From the NCBI GenBank assembly GCA_030426865.1, contig JAUHXN010000006.1, positions 1-26,045 on the forward strand: DNA of 26,045 bases. The letters run 5' to 3'. The notes under the pieces were generated by a model that had not been told where the DNA came from, did no database searches, and saw only the letters and a program-made list of their open reading frames with translations. How positions within the stretch are numbered: position 1 is the first letter of the stretch; every line of letters starts with the position of its first letter. The DNA comes from a bacterium. GTDB lineage: Bacteria > Bacteroidota > Ignavibacteria > Kapaibacteriales > UBA2268. Of this stretch, positions 15,332 to 23,405 are shown in pieces. A program made the translations under genes and the position numbers.

Positions 15332-15382
15332 CGATTAAGGAGTACAAAAATAAGACAATTTTTCTAATCTGCAAACAAAAAT

Positions 15383-15619
15383 TTAATTTATTTTTTCGAT
15401 TCTTCGTACTTCCTTGATTTTATTCAATATAATTTTTTCAATTCCACCACGAAAAGTGTTCATTGCCATCGGATCGTGCTCAAATATCCCTAAAAGTTTG
15501 AATACAGCAGTTTTTGTGTCCTCTTCATAGGTCACAAATTCAAGAAAACCATCATCTTTTGTCAATATTTCGTTGATTTCTTGTACCACAGCTTTTATTC
15601 TTTCTTCTATGGAAGGCAT
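15383..15619 (-). CDS. NifU C-terminal-domain homologue lacking both cluster cysteines
   Basis: The 78 residues align over their whole length with the NifU/NfuA C-terminal domain: IEERIKAVVQEINEIL, then DDGFLEFVTY, VFKLLGIFEHDPMAMNTFRG, GIEKIILNKIKEVRRIEKI. In the family the central motif is GxCxxCPxS followed by TLKxGIE. Here it is GIFEHDPMAMNTFRGGIE, so the two Fe-S cysteines are replaced by Phe46 and Asp49, and the protein has no cysteine at all. NfuA-type proteins normally carry or scaffold a 4Fe-4S cluster at that site, so this one should not do so in the usual way. Its ATG overlaps the stop of the upstream Mrp gene by one base, so the two are coupled. Confidence 0.75.
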   Translation of the reverse strand: MPSIEERIKAVVQEINEILTKDDGFLEFVTYEEDTKTAVFKLLGIFEHDPMAMNTFRGGIEKIILNKIKEVRRIEKIN

Positions 15620-16704
15620 TATATATTAATCTCAACTTCTGGTGTTTTCATTTTTTCATAATTAATCTTTCGTACTTTAGAAACAATTTTATCTGTAATA
15701 TTCATTAATTCTTTTGATTGTTCAGAATCTTCATCACGAAGAACTTCAGGCATTCCGCCATCGTTTCCTTCTCTCATCTGAATACTTAATGGAACTTGTC
15801 CGAGTAAATCAACATTGGTTTCTTTACTAATCATCTTGCCACCATCTTTACCGAAAATGTAGTATTTTTCATCATGTCCAATAGGGGAGAACCAGCTCAT
15901 ATTTTCTATAATACCAATGTTATCTACATTTACTTTGTTGAACATAGCAATACTACGTCTTACATCAGCAAGTGCTATTTCTTGTGGTGTAGTTACAGTC
16001 ACTGCACCAGTAAGTGGGATTTTTTGTGTTAAAGTTAACTGAATGTCACCTGTACCAGGAGGTAAATCGAATATTAGGAAGTCTAGATTTCCCCAAACGA
16101 TTTGTTCGAAAAGCATTGAAAAATAACCAGCTAACATAGGACCACGAACTATAGCAGCATCATTCTGTTTCATTAGAAATCCCATTGATGCTATTTGAAT
16201 ACCGAATTTTGAAGATGGTCGAGCCATTACTTTTCCATCAGGCATTTTTACTGATTCCATTTGTGCATTTTTAAGACCAAACATAGTTGGCTGACTTGGT
16301 CCATATATATCAGCGTCAATAATACCTACTCTTGCACCTTTCTTAGATAATGCCGCGGCTATATTAGAAGCAATTGAAGATTTACCAACACCACCTTTAC
16401 CAGAAGAAACTGCTATAAGATTCTTGATACCAGGTAATACTTCTCTATCTTGAGTATTAAATGGTTGTTCCGTAATTAGTATCTCAAATTTAACTGAACT
16501 ATCTAATTTGCGGAGTTCTGCAATCAATAAATCATTAATTCTATTTACTACCCAATATATTGGTTGAACTAACTTTAACTTTATAAGAACTGAATCTTCA
16601 GTTATTTCTATTTTATCTATTGCGTCTAACTCTGATAAACTAACTCCTAAATCTGGGTCTTCTACATTATTGATACTGTTAAGTATATCTTTTTCTAATA
16701 ACAT
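15619..16704 (-). CDS. Mrp/ApbC-type P-loop ATPase without cysteines
   Basis: This 361-residue protein has an N-terminal MIP18/DUF59 domain (about 1-80, NVEDPDLGVSLSEL) and a Mrp ATPase domain with the deviant Walker A SSGKGGVGKSS at about 100-110, DADIYGPSQPTMFG and DLPPGTGDIQLTL. Mrp/ApbC proteins usually carry and transfer Fe-S clusters through a C-terminal CxxC. Here that place reads ENMSWFSPIGHDEKYYIFG, and the whole sequence contains no cysteine. From memory, other Bacteroidota Mrp proteins and plant HCF101 also lack this CxxC, so that loss alone may be clade-wide. I prefer the ATG at 16704; a TTG at 16716 would add four residues. Confidence 0.88.
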   Translation of the reverse strand: MLLEKDILNSINNVEDPDLGVSLSELDAIDKIEITEDSVLIKLKLVQPIYWVVNRINDLLIAELRKLDSSVKFEILITEQPFNTQDREVLPGIKNLIAVSSGKGGVGKSSIASNIAAALSKKGARVGIIDADIYGPSQPTMFGLKNAQMESVKMPDGKVMARPSSKFGIQIASMGFLMKQNDAAIVRGPMLAGYFSMLFEQIVWGNLDFLIFDLPPGTGDIQLTLTQKIPLTGAVTVTTPQEIALADVRRSIAMFNKVNVDNIGIIENMSWFSPIGHDEKYYIFGKDGGKMISKETNVDLLGQVPLSIQMREGNDGGMPEVLRDEDSEQSKELMNITDKIVSKVRKINYEKMKTPEVEINI

Positions 16705-16833
16705 TATTCTATCCAATTCTTTTTTTATAATTAAACAGTGAACGAAACGAAAATTAACTATTTATCGTGTAAATGTGTAACTAATTGCTAGAGTAATGTG
16801 TCTTTAGTATTAGATAGTGAGTGTAAAATTAGA

Positions 16834-16865
16834 TTTGCAATTATTTAAAAATGCACTTATCTTTG
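16834..16865 (+). promoter_or_regulatory. Bacteroidota-type promoter of the Asp-box T9SS protein
   Basis: TTTG at 16834-16837 and TATCTTTG at 16858-16865 match the -33 TTTG and -7 TAnnTTTG elements of the Bacteroidota primary sigma factor, with a 20-base spacer. Transcription would start near 16872, leaving a leader of about 43 bases before the ATG at 16915. This is the clearest promoter in the window. Confidence 0.7.
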
Positions 16866-16914
16866 TTTTATGTTAAGAATGAATAAATTTTTGTTTAAAT
16901 AATGAGGTTTTAAA

Positions 16915-18948
16915 ATGAATAAATTATTAACCATAATACTAGCTCTGACTGTAGTCGCTTCGGCGTATGGGCTAGAGCAAAATGACATGAGGGCTAATCT
17001 ATTAGACAATATAGATTATACTTCTCCAAAATTAGAATTGGAAACCTTTAGTAAAGGAAAGAATAATTCGACTCAAGATCTAAATGCTGGTGTTCCGCTA
17101 GTAGGATTTGAGAGATTCTACTTTATGCATTATTCTCGTAGTAATCCTATTCAGTGGGATCCTTCTACTAATGCTATTGGTATTGCAATCAACGAAAGAC
17201 AATTTTTACCAGGCGCATTCGATGGTTCTAAACTTTATATGCTTAGATCTACAGATATGGGAAATTCTTGGGATAGTGTTCACGTTTACAGAAATCCAGA
17301 TATTGGACCATTCTACCCATCATTAGCGTTCCTTAACGCAAATAAATCTTCGAATATAGAAGATTTAAGTTATGTAATGTATGCACCTCAAACGACTAAA
17401 AAGACTAACGGAACTTGGGGTAATGGTTCAGGCGGAACTTTCTCAATTTATGATAAGGCAATTGGTGAAAACCCAGAGCCAATTGAACAAGATGCTCCAG
17501 ATAGTGGTAATCCTCCTGATAATCAACATTGGGGTAGTTTACTTTTGAGAACTAATGAAGTAACTAATACAATTTATGGATTTGGTACTTTAGACCCAGT
17601 AACAGAAAATGATCAATTTGGTTATTATGGATATTGGGGATTCAACTTTGACACACAAGCTATAACAGGAAATAATCCTCAACAATGGTGGGCAAACAAA
17701 TTTAGAGATCCAGGATCAAAAACTTCTTCTTGGAATGGTCAAATGGTTATTACTAATGACGAAGACGGTGTTTTATACGCTGGTGTTAATAATAGACATT
17801 TCGAAAATGCTGAACCAAGATTATTAGGAATATCTAAATCTTCTGATGGTGGTGATAACTGGTCTGCATTCGAAGTAATGCCAGAATTGACACTTAACAG
17901 TATATTAGATAATCACCCAGGTTATACAGCTGTTGGTATTACTAATCCTTACTCAGGTAATGCTATGTTCTCTACTGGACCAGGTAAAGTATCATTTATA
18001 GCAGAAGTAATTATTACTGGTGATGATGTTCCAGCTTTGGCATTCATAACGGAGTTAAAGTATGATAATGGAATATTTAGTTTGAATGAAATAGCTGAAT
18101 TGGAATCGACTGGTCCGTCTGTAACTCTTGAACATACTACAACAAGAGATGATACAACACAATGGGCAATTAGATACCAACCATCTACTTATGGAAATAA
18201 TTTGCAAATAGCTAAAACTGCAGATGGTGATAAGTTATTATTAATGTATATTGATGCTGATCCTGGAAAGACTATTGCTTTAGATCCACCAGTACAAGTA
18301 TATATGGATGTTAGAGATCCTTTGACTAACGAATTAGTAGAACAGCAACAAATGTTAGATACTATATTACAATATGATATATTTTCTGTGGTATATGATA
18401 TGAATACTGGTGAATGGGGAAATCCTACAAATATTACTAATGATGAACATGTAGAAACATTATTTAATATTCCAAGTGTAATCCCGGATATAAATAATGT
18501 ACCAATTTTAACTTATGAGACTACTGAGACTTCTTATAGATTGAACAAATTCAACTTCCCAGAGCCAATTAAAGAAATGTTAATTGACTGGGGAACAATA
18601 ATGAACTTTACAGCTGAAATGGATGCAACAAAAGCACAAGGACCAGCTGGTACAGTAGTTAAAGAATTAGATTTCAATGTTGAGTTTGGTAATGTGTCTC
18701 CAAATCCAGCAGTAAATACTGATTTGGTTGAAATATCTTTCAGTGTAGAGAAATTATCAACTGTTTCATTAGCATTGTTTGATAATATGGGTAATAGAGT
18801 TTCTACTTTATTGAATAATAGTTTAACTCAAGCGCATAATAATAATACTTTAAATGCTAATATTTCTAATTTGAATTCTGGAACTTATTACTTCCAACTT
18901 TCTGTAAATGGTGTTACATTTACTAAGAAAATGATTATAGTAAAATAA
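16915..18948 (+). CDS. secreted Asp-box protein with a type IX secretion C-terminal domain
   Basis: This 677-residue protein has a Sec signal peptide (MNKLLTIILALTVVASAYG). Two Asp-box motifs, STDMGNSWDS (about 112-121) and SSDGGDNWSA (about 308-317), suggest a sialidase-like or BNR beta-propeller. No catalytic arginine triad can be assigned, so I do not call it a sialidase. The last 90 residues are a type A T9SS sorting domain: GNVSPNPAVNTDLVEISFSV, LALFDNMGNRV, NLNSGTYYFQLSVNG and FTKKMIIVK. It should cross the outer membrane and be released or anchored at the cell surface. It has its own promoter and terminator. Confidence 0.8.
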   Translation: MNKLLTIILALTVVASAYGLEQNDMRANLLDNIDYTSPKLELETFSKGKNNSTQDLNAGVPLVGFERFYFMHYSRSNPIQWDPSTNAIGIAINERQFLPGAFDGSKLYMLRSTDMGNSWDSVHVYRNPDIGPFYPSLAFLNANKSSNIEDLSYVMYAPQTTKKTNGTWGNGSGGTFSIYDKAIGENPEPIEQDAPDSGNPPDNQHWGSLLLRTNEVTNTIYGFGTLDPVTENDQFGYYGYWGFNFDTQAITGNNPQQWWANKFRDPGSKTSSWNGQMVITNDEDGVLYAGVNNRHFENAEPRLLGISKSSDGGDNWSAFEVMPELTLNSILDNHPGYTAVGITNPYSGNAMFSTGPGKVSFIAEVIITGDDVPALAFITELKYDNGIFSLNEIAELESTGPSVTLEHTTTRDDTTQWAIRYQPSTYGNNLQIAKTADGDKLLLMYIDADPGKTIALDPPVQVYMDVRDPLTNELVEQQQMLDTILQYDIFSVVYDMNTGEWGNPTNITNDEHVETLFNIPSVIPDINNVPILTYETTETSYRLNKFNFPEPIKEMLIDWGTIMNFTAEMDATKAQGPAGTVVKELDFNVEFGNVSPNPAVNTDLVEISFSVEKLSTVSLALFDNMGNRVSTLLNNSLTQAHNNNTLNANISNLNSGTYYFQLSVNGVTFTKKMIIVK

Positions 18949-18971
18949 GTTATTAGGAAATAGACTAAAAT

Positions 18972-19003
18972 AAAAAAGGGCTGAATTTCAGCCCTTTTTT
19001 TTT
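18972..19003 (+). terminator. rho-independent terminator after the Asp-box protein
   Basis: AAAAAAGGGCTGA (18972-18984) pairs with TCAGCCCTTTTTT (18988-19000) across a 3-base loop, followed by more T. It lies 23 bases past the stop. The A-run on the left could also let it end the convergent decarboxylase transcript. Confidence 0.88.
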
Positions 19004-19021
19004 GTATATTTTTTTAATGTG

Positions 19022-20416
19022 TTAAAGTTGATTCTTACATTTTAATAAGAAAACTTCAAGTATATCATCTAAATCAGAGGTAGAAACATCAGGATTAGCC
19101 AGTATAAAACGAATAGAAAGCTTTTCCTCAATATAACAATAGTTGAATAAGGCAATACCTTCTTTATACATCTCATCTCTTGCTTTGAGGTTTATATTAT
19201 TGATTACTTCTTGAGTAAAGTTGCCATCGGGTTTAAATCTAAAATTTACATTGCAATATGTAGTAGGAGCTAGTAATTCAAATGAAGGGTTCGATTTTAC
19301 TTTATTAGTTAGGTAGTTTGCTAATGAAATCATTTTTTCAATTCTTTGCTCATATCCTTTCATTCCATAGTATTTGAAAGAAAGCCAAAGTTTTAAAGAA
19401 TCTACTCTTCTACCACATTGTATTGATTTTTTACCAAGATCTAAATCATCATATTCATGTTCATGAAATAGGTAATCTGAAGTTTGTTCACAAACTGCAG
19501 GCAACAACTGATTATTATCCTTTAGTAATATTACAGAACATATTAGAGGTATTCCCATAAGTTTATGAGCATCCCACGAAATAGAATCTGAATTCTCAAT
19601 TCCTTTAAGCAAATGTTTGTGCTTTTTACTAAAAATTAACGCTCCACCCCAAGCTCCGTCTGTGTGAAACCAAAGATTGTATTTCCTAGCTATACTCTGA
19701 AGCTCAGTTAATGGGTCGAAAGCACCCACCTCAGTTGTACCAGCTGTACCGCAAACATAAAATGGTTGCTTACCAATTGCTAAAGCATTTTTAATACTTG
19801 ATTCAAGTTCAGCAGGTATCATTTTATGATCTTTATCAGCTTTTACTTTAATTACATTTTCCTCACCGAATCCCAAAACATTAGCAGCTTTCTCAAATGA
19901 ATAATGTGAATGTTCTGAAACGAAAAAACAGAGTTCTGGAAGTGAACTAAGTCCTTTACTTTTTATATCTGGAAATAAAGTATTTCTTGCGACTAATAAT
20001 GATATTAGATTGGCATTACTGCTTCCAGTTAGAAATGTACCATCTCCCGACTCATAACCCATTTGTTTACAAAGCATGTCAATCATGAATGTTTCTATAA
20101 TGGTTGCCGCTGGTGCAGTTTCATAAGTATAGACTGAAGTATTCCTAAGTGTAGTTACAAACTCAGAAATTAACGCTGGATAATTACGTCCAGCCCAAAG
20201 TTGATTGCTAAATAGGGGATGGGCTGTATCTACAGATCCTGATAGATACTTTTCAATTGATTTGTATAATCCTTCTTCACCTTGTGCATCGTCATTAATC
20301 TCCAGATCAAGATGTTCAATCATTTCATTAGGTGATTTATAATCAATTACTTTTGATTTCTTGAAATCTTTGTTAATCTCAGATTCCAATAGTTCATATA
20401 GTTTAGATAAATTCAT
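19022..20416 (-). CDS. group II PLP-dependent decarboxylase, substrate unknown
   Basis: This 464-residue fold-type I enzyme belongs to the glutamate/aromatic amino-acid decarboxylase superfamily. HPLFSNQLWAGRNYPALISE, SVYTYETAPAATIIE, TGSSNANLISLLVARN, His171 in SEHSHYSFEKAA, Asp253 in FHTDGAWGGAL and the PLP lysine Lys285 in SISWDAHKLMG are all as expected. The FNQL-like and NTSVYTYE-like motifs resemble the glutamate, cysteine-sulfinate and aspartate decarboxylase branch. Diaminobutyrate or aspartate decarboxylase (PanP-like) are alternatives. The neighbours do not reveal the pathway. It lies downstream of tRNA-Asp and may have its own promoter near a 7-bp palindrome. Confidence 0.85.
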   Translation of the reverse strand: MNLSKLYELLESEINKDFKKSKVIDYKSPNEMIEHLDLEINDDAQGEEGLYKSIEKYLSGSVDTAHPLFSNQLWAGRNYPALISEFVTTLRNTSVYTYETAPAATIIETFMIDMLCKQMGYESGDGTFLTGSSNANLISLLVARNTLFPDIKSKGLSSLPELCFFVSEHSHYSFEKAANVLGFGEENVIKVKADKDHKMIPAELESSIKNALAIGKQPFYVCGTAGTTEVGAFDPLTELQSIARKYNLWFHTDGAWGGALIFSKKHKHLLKGIENSDSISWDAHKLMGIPLICSVILLKDNNQLLPAVCEQTSDYLFHEHEYDDLDLGKKSIQCGRRVDSLKLWLSFKYYGMKGYEQRIEKMISLANYLTNKVKSNPSFELLAPTTYCNVNFRFKPDGNFTQEVINNINLKARDEMYKEGIALFNYCYIEEKLSIRFILANPDVSTSDLDDILEVFLLKCKNQL

Positions 20417-20434
20417 ATAGTATTATGTTGTTAT

Positions 20435-20451
20435 TTCGTAACTATTACGAA
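20435..20451. promoter_or_regulatory. palindrome TTCGTAA-CTA-TTACGAA upstream of the decarboxylase gene
   Basis: A perfect 7-bp inverted repeat with a 3-base spacer lies 19 bases before the decarboxylase start. Its position and symmetry fit a dimeric repressor operator. It has no T-run and is too short to be a terminator. The half-site TTCGTAA recurs in the palindrome at 20589-20605. Confidence 0.35.
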
Positions 20452-20470
20452 GCATTATTCAATAAATTAT

Positions 20471-20504
20471 AAAAAAAAAGCTCCACAAATAATTGTGGAG
20501 CTTT
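20471..20504 (-). terminator. terminator of tRNA-Asp
   Basis: AAAGCTCCACAA (20477-20488) pairs with TTGTGGAGCTTT (20493-20504), a 12-bp stem with a 4-base loop. On the minus strand a T-run follows. The stem starts on the last base of the tRNA's CCA end. Confidence 0.88.
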
Positions 20505-20580
20505 GGCGGGACCGACGAGATTCGAACTCGCGACCTCCAGTGTGACAGACTGGCATTCTAACCAACTGAACTACGATCCC
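20504..20580 (-). tRNA. tRNA-Asp (anticodon GTC)
   Basis: On the minus strand GGGATCG pairs with CGGTCCC (one G-U), followed by discriminator G and an encoded CCA. Anticodon stem CCAGT/ACTGG holds CTGTCAC, giving anticodon GTC. T-arm GCGAG/CTCGT holds TTCGAAT. Confidence 0.96.
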
Positions 20581-20588
20581 TTTTTTTC

Positions 20589-20605
20589 GATTTCGTAACG
20601 AAATC
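20589..20605. promoter_or_regulatory. palindrome GATTTCGT-A-ACGAAATC upstream of tRNA-Asp
   Basis: A perfect 8-bp inverted repeat with a 1-base centre lies 9 bases upstream of the tRNA-Asp 5' end and 52 bases past the protease stop. It shares the TTCGTAA core with the palindrome at 20435-20451. It could be an operator over the tRNA promoter or a short transcript-end hairpin. Confidence 0.35.
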
Positions 20606-20657
20606 AAGACTCAAACATAACACATTGATTTGAATTTACAAAACATTATTTCATATT

Positions 20658-22628
20658 TTAATTCATTATCATCACTTTTTTTATCCCTATTTTATCACCG
20701 TATTCGACACTAATAAAGTAAGCACCTGAAATTACATTATTAAGCTGAATTTGTTTATTTAACACTCCAGGACCAAAATTTAGAAATTCTTTATAAATAA
20801 TTCTACCTTGTAAGTCAGAAATATTAAATTTTATAGAATAGTTGTCGTTTAGACTCATTGCTAAATTAAGATTTTCATTATTTTGAAGTAAAGTTGGATA
20901 AATATCGAACCCTGAAATAGGAGTCAAAATAGATTCAGGAAGTATTTCAGATCTATTTACACCACATTGTATAAAATCATTTTCAAGATAAATATTAAAA
21001 TATTCTGATTTATTTGGATAGTGATAATCTCTTAAATAAGATTTTACCTTGATCCTTGCTTTTGCTATTTCCGATTCGAACTCTTGTTTAGGAACATCTA
21101 TATAATACTGATTATCAAAATCTCTTTTAACTAAAGGGTAAATTTTTGATTTAAAATCAGAATAGTAAACTAATATTTCAGCATCTAGTATTTTATTGCC
21201 AGGAAAAATATAAAATACTAATCTTTTGAAGTCACCATTATCTATTTGATTTTCTGGCGAAATTGCTACACCAGAATTATATACGGCCTCGGAGATATCT
21301 GGCAAGCCATATCCATATCTATTATCAGGATTATCATACTTATCAGCTGTTTTATACATATTAGACTTTAAAGTATAAGAATCAGTATCGCGATATATTG
21401 ATTTTAATAATCCAAAACTACCAGCTATTAAAGGTGAGGCTAGTGAGGTACCTGCAGTTGGTGAATAACTATCTTCACTATTAGGGTTTATACTGAATAT
21501 ACCATTACCTTGCGCTACTAGGTTTGGTTTCATAAGTCCTTTTGCATTTGGACCATTAGAACTAAAACCAGATAAGTTGATTCCATCAGCATTGAGGGCA
21601 CCAATTGAGACACTACTATCAGCGTCTGCAGGTGAAATTATTGACTTTGTTATATCTCCGTTATTTCCCATTGCAATTACACATATCATACCCATTGCTG
21701 AAGCATCATTGATTGCTTTTGATGCAATCGTGTAATTTCCATCTAGATTATCGTAATTCAATGATAGAGTATCTAGACTTTTATAACCCAAAGATGCATT
21801 TATAACATCTACTCCATTATTTTCCATCCAAATAATGGCCTCTGCGAAGTTATCAATTTCTAAATATGTTTCACTTCTATTATCTTCAGTTTTTGCCAAA
21901 TAAAACTCTGCATTCGGAGCAATACCAATATAATTCTCATTATCTAATGCTCCTACAGTTGAAAATACAACAGATCCATGACTATCTTGGGAGTTAACAT
22001 CTTCTTCTTCGTTATGAACTATTGAATCTCTAAATATAAAATCATAAGATTTAACTACATTTGCATTCATTATAGCTTTATGTGAACGTAAGTCAAATCC
22101 ATTGTCAAGAAATCCAATTCTAACACCTTTTCCAGTAAATCCGTAACGATGTAAATTGGGTATGTTTAGCATATCAAGATGATTAAATGAGTTACCATAC
22201 TCGAATAAGTCACAATTATTATATTCTAAAGTATTATTGTTATTAATATAATGTTCCTCAACTGGTTGTACTAAGTCTAGGAATTCTAATTGTTTGATTT
22301 CTACTAAAAGTACTGAATCAATCTCAGCAATTATATAATTATACCATTTTAATTTAGATCGAATAGTTATACCCATACTTACAAGAGAATCCAAATAGTT
22401 TTCGTAAATTGGTACGTCTTTCACGGAGATAATATTATCAGATTTTAGATTGATTTTACGTCTTTCTATGGCTCTTTCGTCTAAATCGGAGAGAATTTCA
22501 TTATAAAGTTCATTATTATATTCTAGAACTTTATTTCCTTTATCTTTTAGATAAACTCTGTATAGACTTTGGGCGTTTAGTGAAATATTAAGTATTACTA
22601 AACTAATTATAAGTATTAATAGTTTCAT
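20658..22628 (-). CDS. secreted subtilisin-like (S8) serine protease with a type IX secretion tail
   Basis: This 656-residue protein has a signal peptide (MKLLILIISLVILNISLNAQ) and a propeptide-like region to about residue 140. The S8 catalytic domain has Asp175 in IGFLDNGFDL, His217 in NSQDSHGSVVFS, the oxyanion Asn in AMGNNGD (about 322) and Ser395 in SPTAGTSLASPLIAG. The last 85 residues (GFDIYPTLLQNNENLNLAMS, NISDLQGRIIY, ISGAYFISVEYG, IKKVMIMN) are a Por-type T9SS sorting domain, so it should be exported to the surface or medium. It is divergent from the dehydrogenase gene across 49 bases. Confidence 0.92.
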   Translation of the reverse strand: MKLLILIISLVILNISLNAQSLYRVYLKDKGNKVLEYNNELYNEILSDLDERAIERRKINLKSDNIISVKDVPIYENYLDSLVSMGITIRSKLKWYNYIIAEIDSVLLVEIKQLEFLDLVQPVEEHYINNNNTLEYNNCDLFEYGNSFNHLDMLNIPNLHRYGFTGKGVRIGFLDNGFDLRSHKAIMNANVVKSYDFIFRDSIVHNEEEDVNSQDSHGSVVFSTVGALDNENYIGIAPNAEFYLAKTEDNRSETYLEIDNFAEAIIWMENNGVDVINASLGYKSLDTLSLNYDNLDGNYTIASKAINDASAMGMICVIAMGNNGDITKSIISPADADSSVSIGALNADGINLSGFSSNGPNAKGLMKPNLVAQGNGIFSINPNSEDSYSPTAGTSLASPLIAGSFGLLKSIYRDTDSYTLKSNMYKTADKYDNPDNRYGYGLPDISEAVYNSGVAISPENQIDNGDFKRLVFYIFPGNKILDAEILVYYSDFKSKIYPLVKRDFDNQYYIDVPKQEFESEIAKARIKVKSYLRDYHYPNKSEYFNIYLENDFIQCGVNRSEILPESILTPISGFDIYPTLLQNNENLNLAMSLNDNYSIKFNISDLQGRIIYKEFLNFGPGVLNKQIQLNNVISGAYFISVEYGDKIGIKKVMIMN

Positions 22629-22677
22629 TTCGTAAAGACAAATTAGTTTTAATCAAGTTACAAAAAAGTAAATAAAA

Positions 22678-23400
22678 ATGAGTGTAGTTTTTATAACTGG
22701 TGCAGGCAGAAGAATAGGAAAGTCTCTAGCAATTAATTTTGCAAAAAAAGGATGGGATGTAGCTATAAACTATTACAAATCAGAGAAAGAGGCACAAGAA
22801 ACTGCCATTATTTGTAGAACTTATGGTGTAAAGGCAAATATTTATAAAGCTGATGTTTCTAGGAAAGAAGAAGTAATAGAAGCTATAAGTAAGTGTATAG
22901 TAGAATTGGGTTTACCAAATGTACTTGTTAATAATGCTGGTGTTTTTCCAGAAAGAACTAAGATTGATGATATTGAAGAATCACTTATAGATGATACATT
23001 TGCTATTAATCTAAAGGGTGAATTCTTCACAAGTCAGTATTTCTCGCAACTTGCTAAGCCTAACAGTCGTATTATTAACATAGCATCGCTTGGTGCATTT
23101 GAGATTTGGAAAGGTAGGTTACCGTACCATATTTCGAAAGCTGCTTTAATACAGATGACAAAAGCACTTGCAGTTGAATTAGCACCTAATATATCTGTAA
23201 ACAGTGTTAGTCCAGGAGCAATTGAAGTTATTGATGACCCAGCTAAGGATTCATCACTTATTTCAATAGAAAAGATACCTATGAGAAGATATGGTACTCC
23301 AGAAGATATTTTTGATGCTGTTTACTTTTTTGCAACTACAAATAGTTATATAACTGGCCAGAACATCACTGTAGATGGTGGTTACCATAACTCGAGATAA
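22678..23400 (+). CDS. short-chain dehydrogenase/reductase, possibly pteridine-reductase-like
   Basis: This 240-residue Rossmann enzyme has the cofactor motif TGAGRRIGKS (7-16), the NNAG motif (85-88), catalytic Asn111, Ser137, Tyr150 and Lys154 (PYHISKAA), and the C-terminal YITGQNITVDGGYHNS. The TGxxRRIG loop suits NADPH and recalls pteridine reductase and FolM rather than standard FabG (TGxxxGIG). The NNAGVFPER stretch partly resembles the NNAS-F-P motif of those enzymes. The substrate is therefore uncertain. It is 5 bases before the LOG-family gene and probably begins a three-gene operon. Confidence 0.85.
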   Translation: MSVVFITGAGRRIGKSLAINFAKKGWDVAINYYKSEKEAQETAIICRTYGVKANIYKADVSRKEEVIEAISKCIVELGLPNVLVNNAGVFPERTKIDDIEESLIDDTFAINLKGEFFTSQYFSQLAKPNSRIINIASLGAFEIWKGRLPYHISKAALIQMTKALAVELAPNISVNSVSPGAIEVIDDPAKDSSLISIEKIPMRRYGTPEDIFDAVYFFATTNSYITGQNITVDGGYHNSR

Positions 23401-23405
23401 CAAAT

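Noticed and set aside
15174..15374. A 66-residue minus-strand open frame
   Set aside because: It runs through the tRNA-Val gene and into tRNA-Leu, so it cannot be a normal protein gene.
17108..17326. A 72-residue frame inside the Asp-box protein gene
   Set aside because: It is an out-of-frame overlap of a gene with clear signal peptide, motifs and sorting domain.
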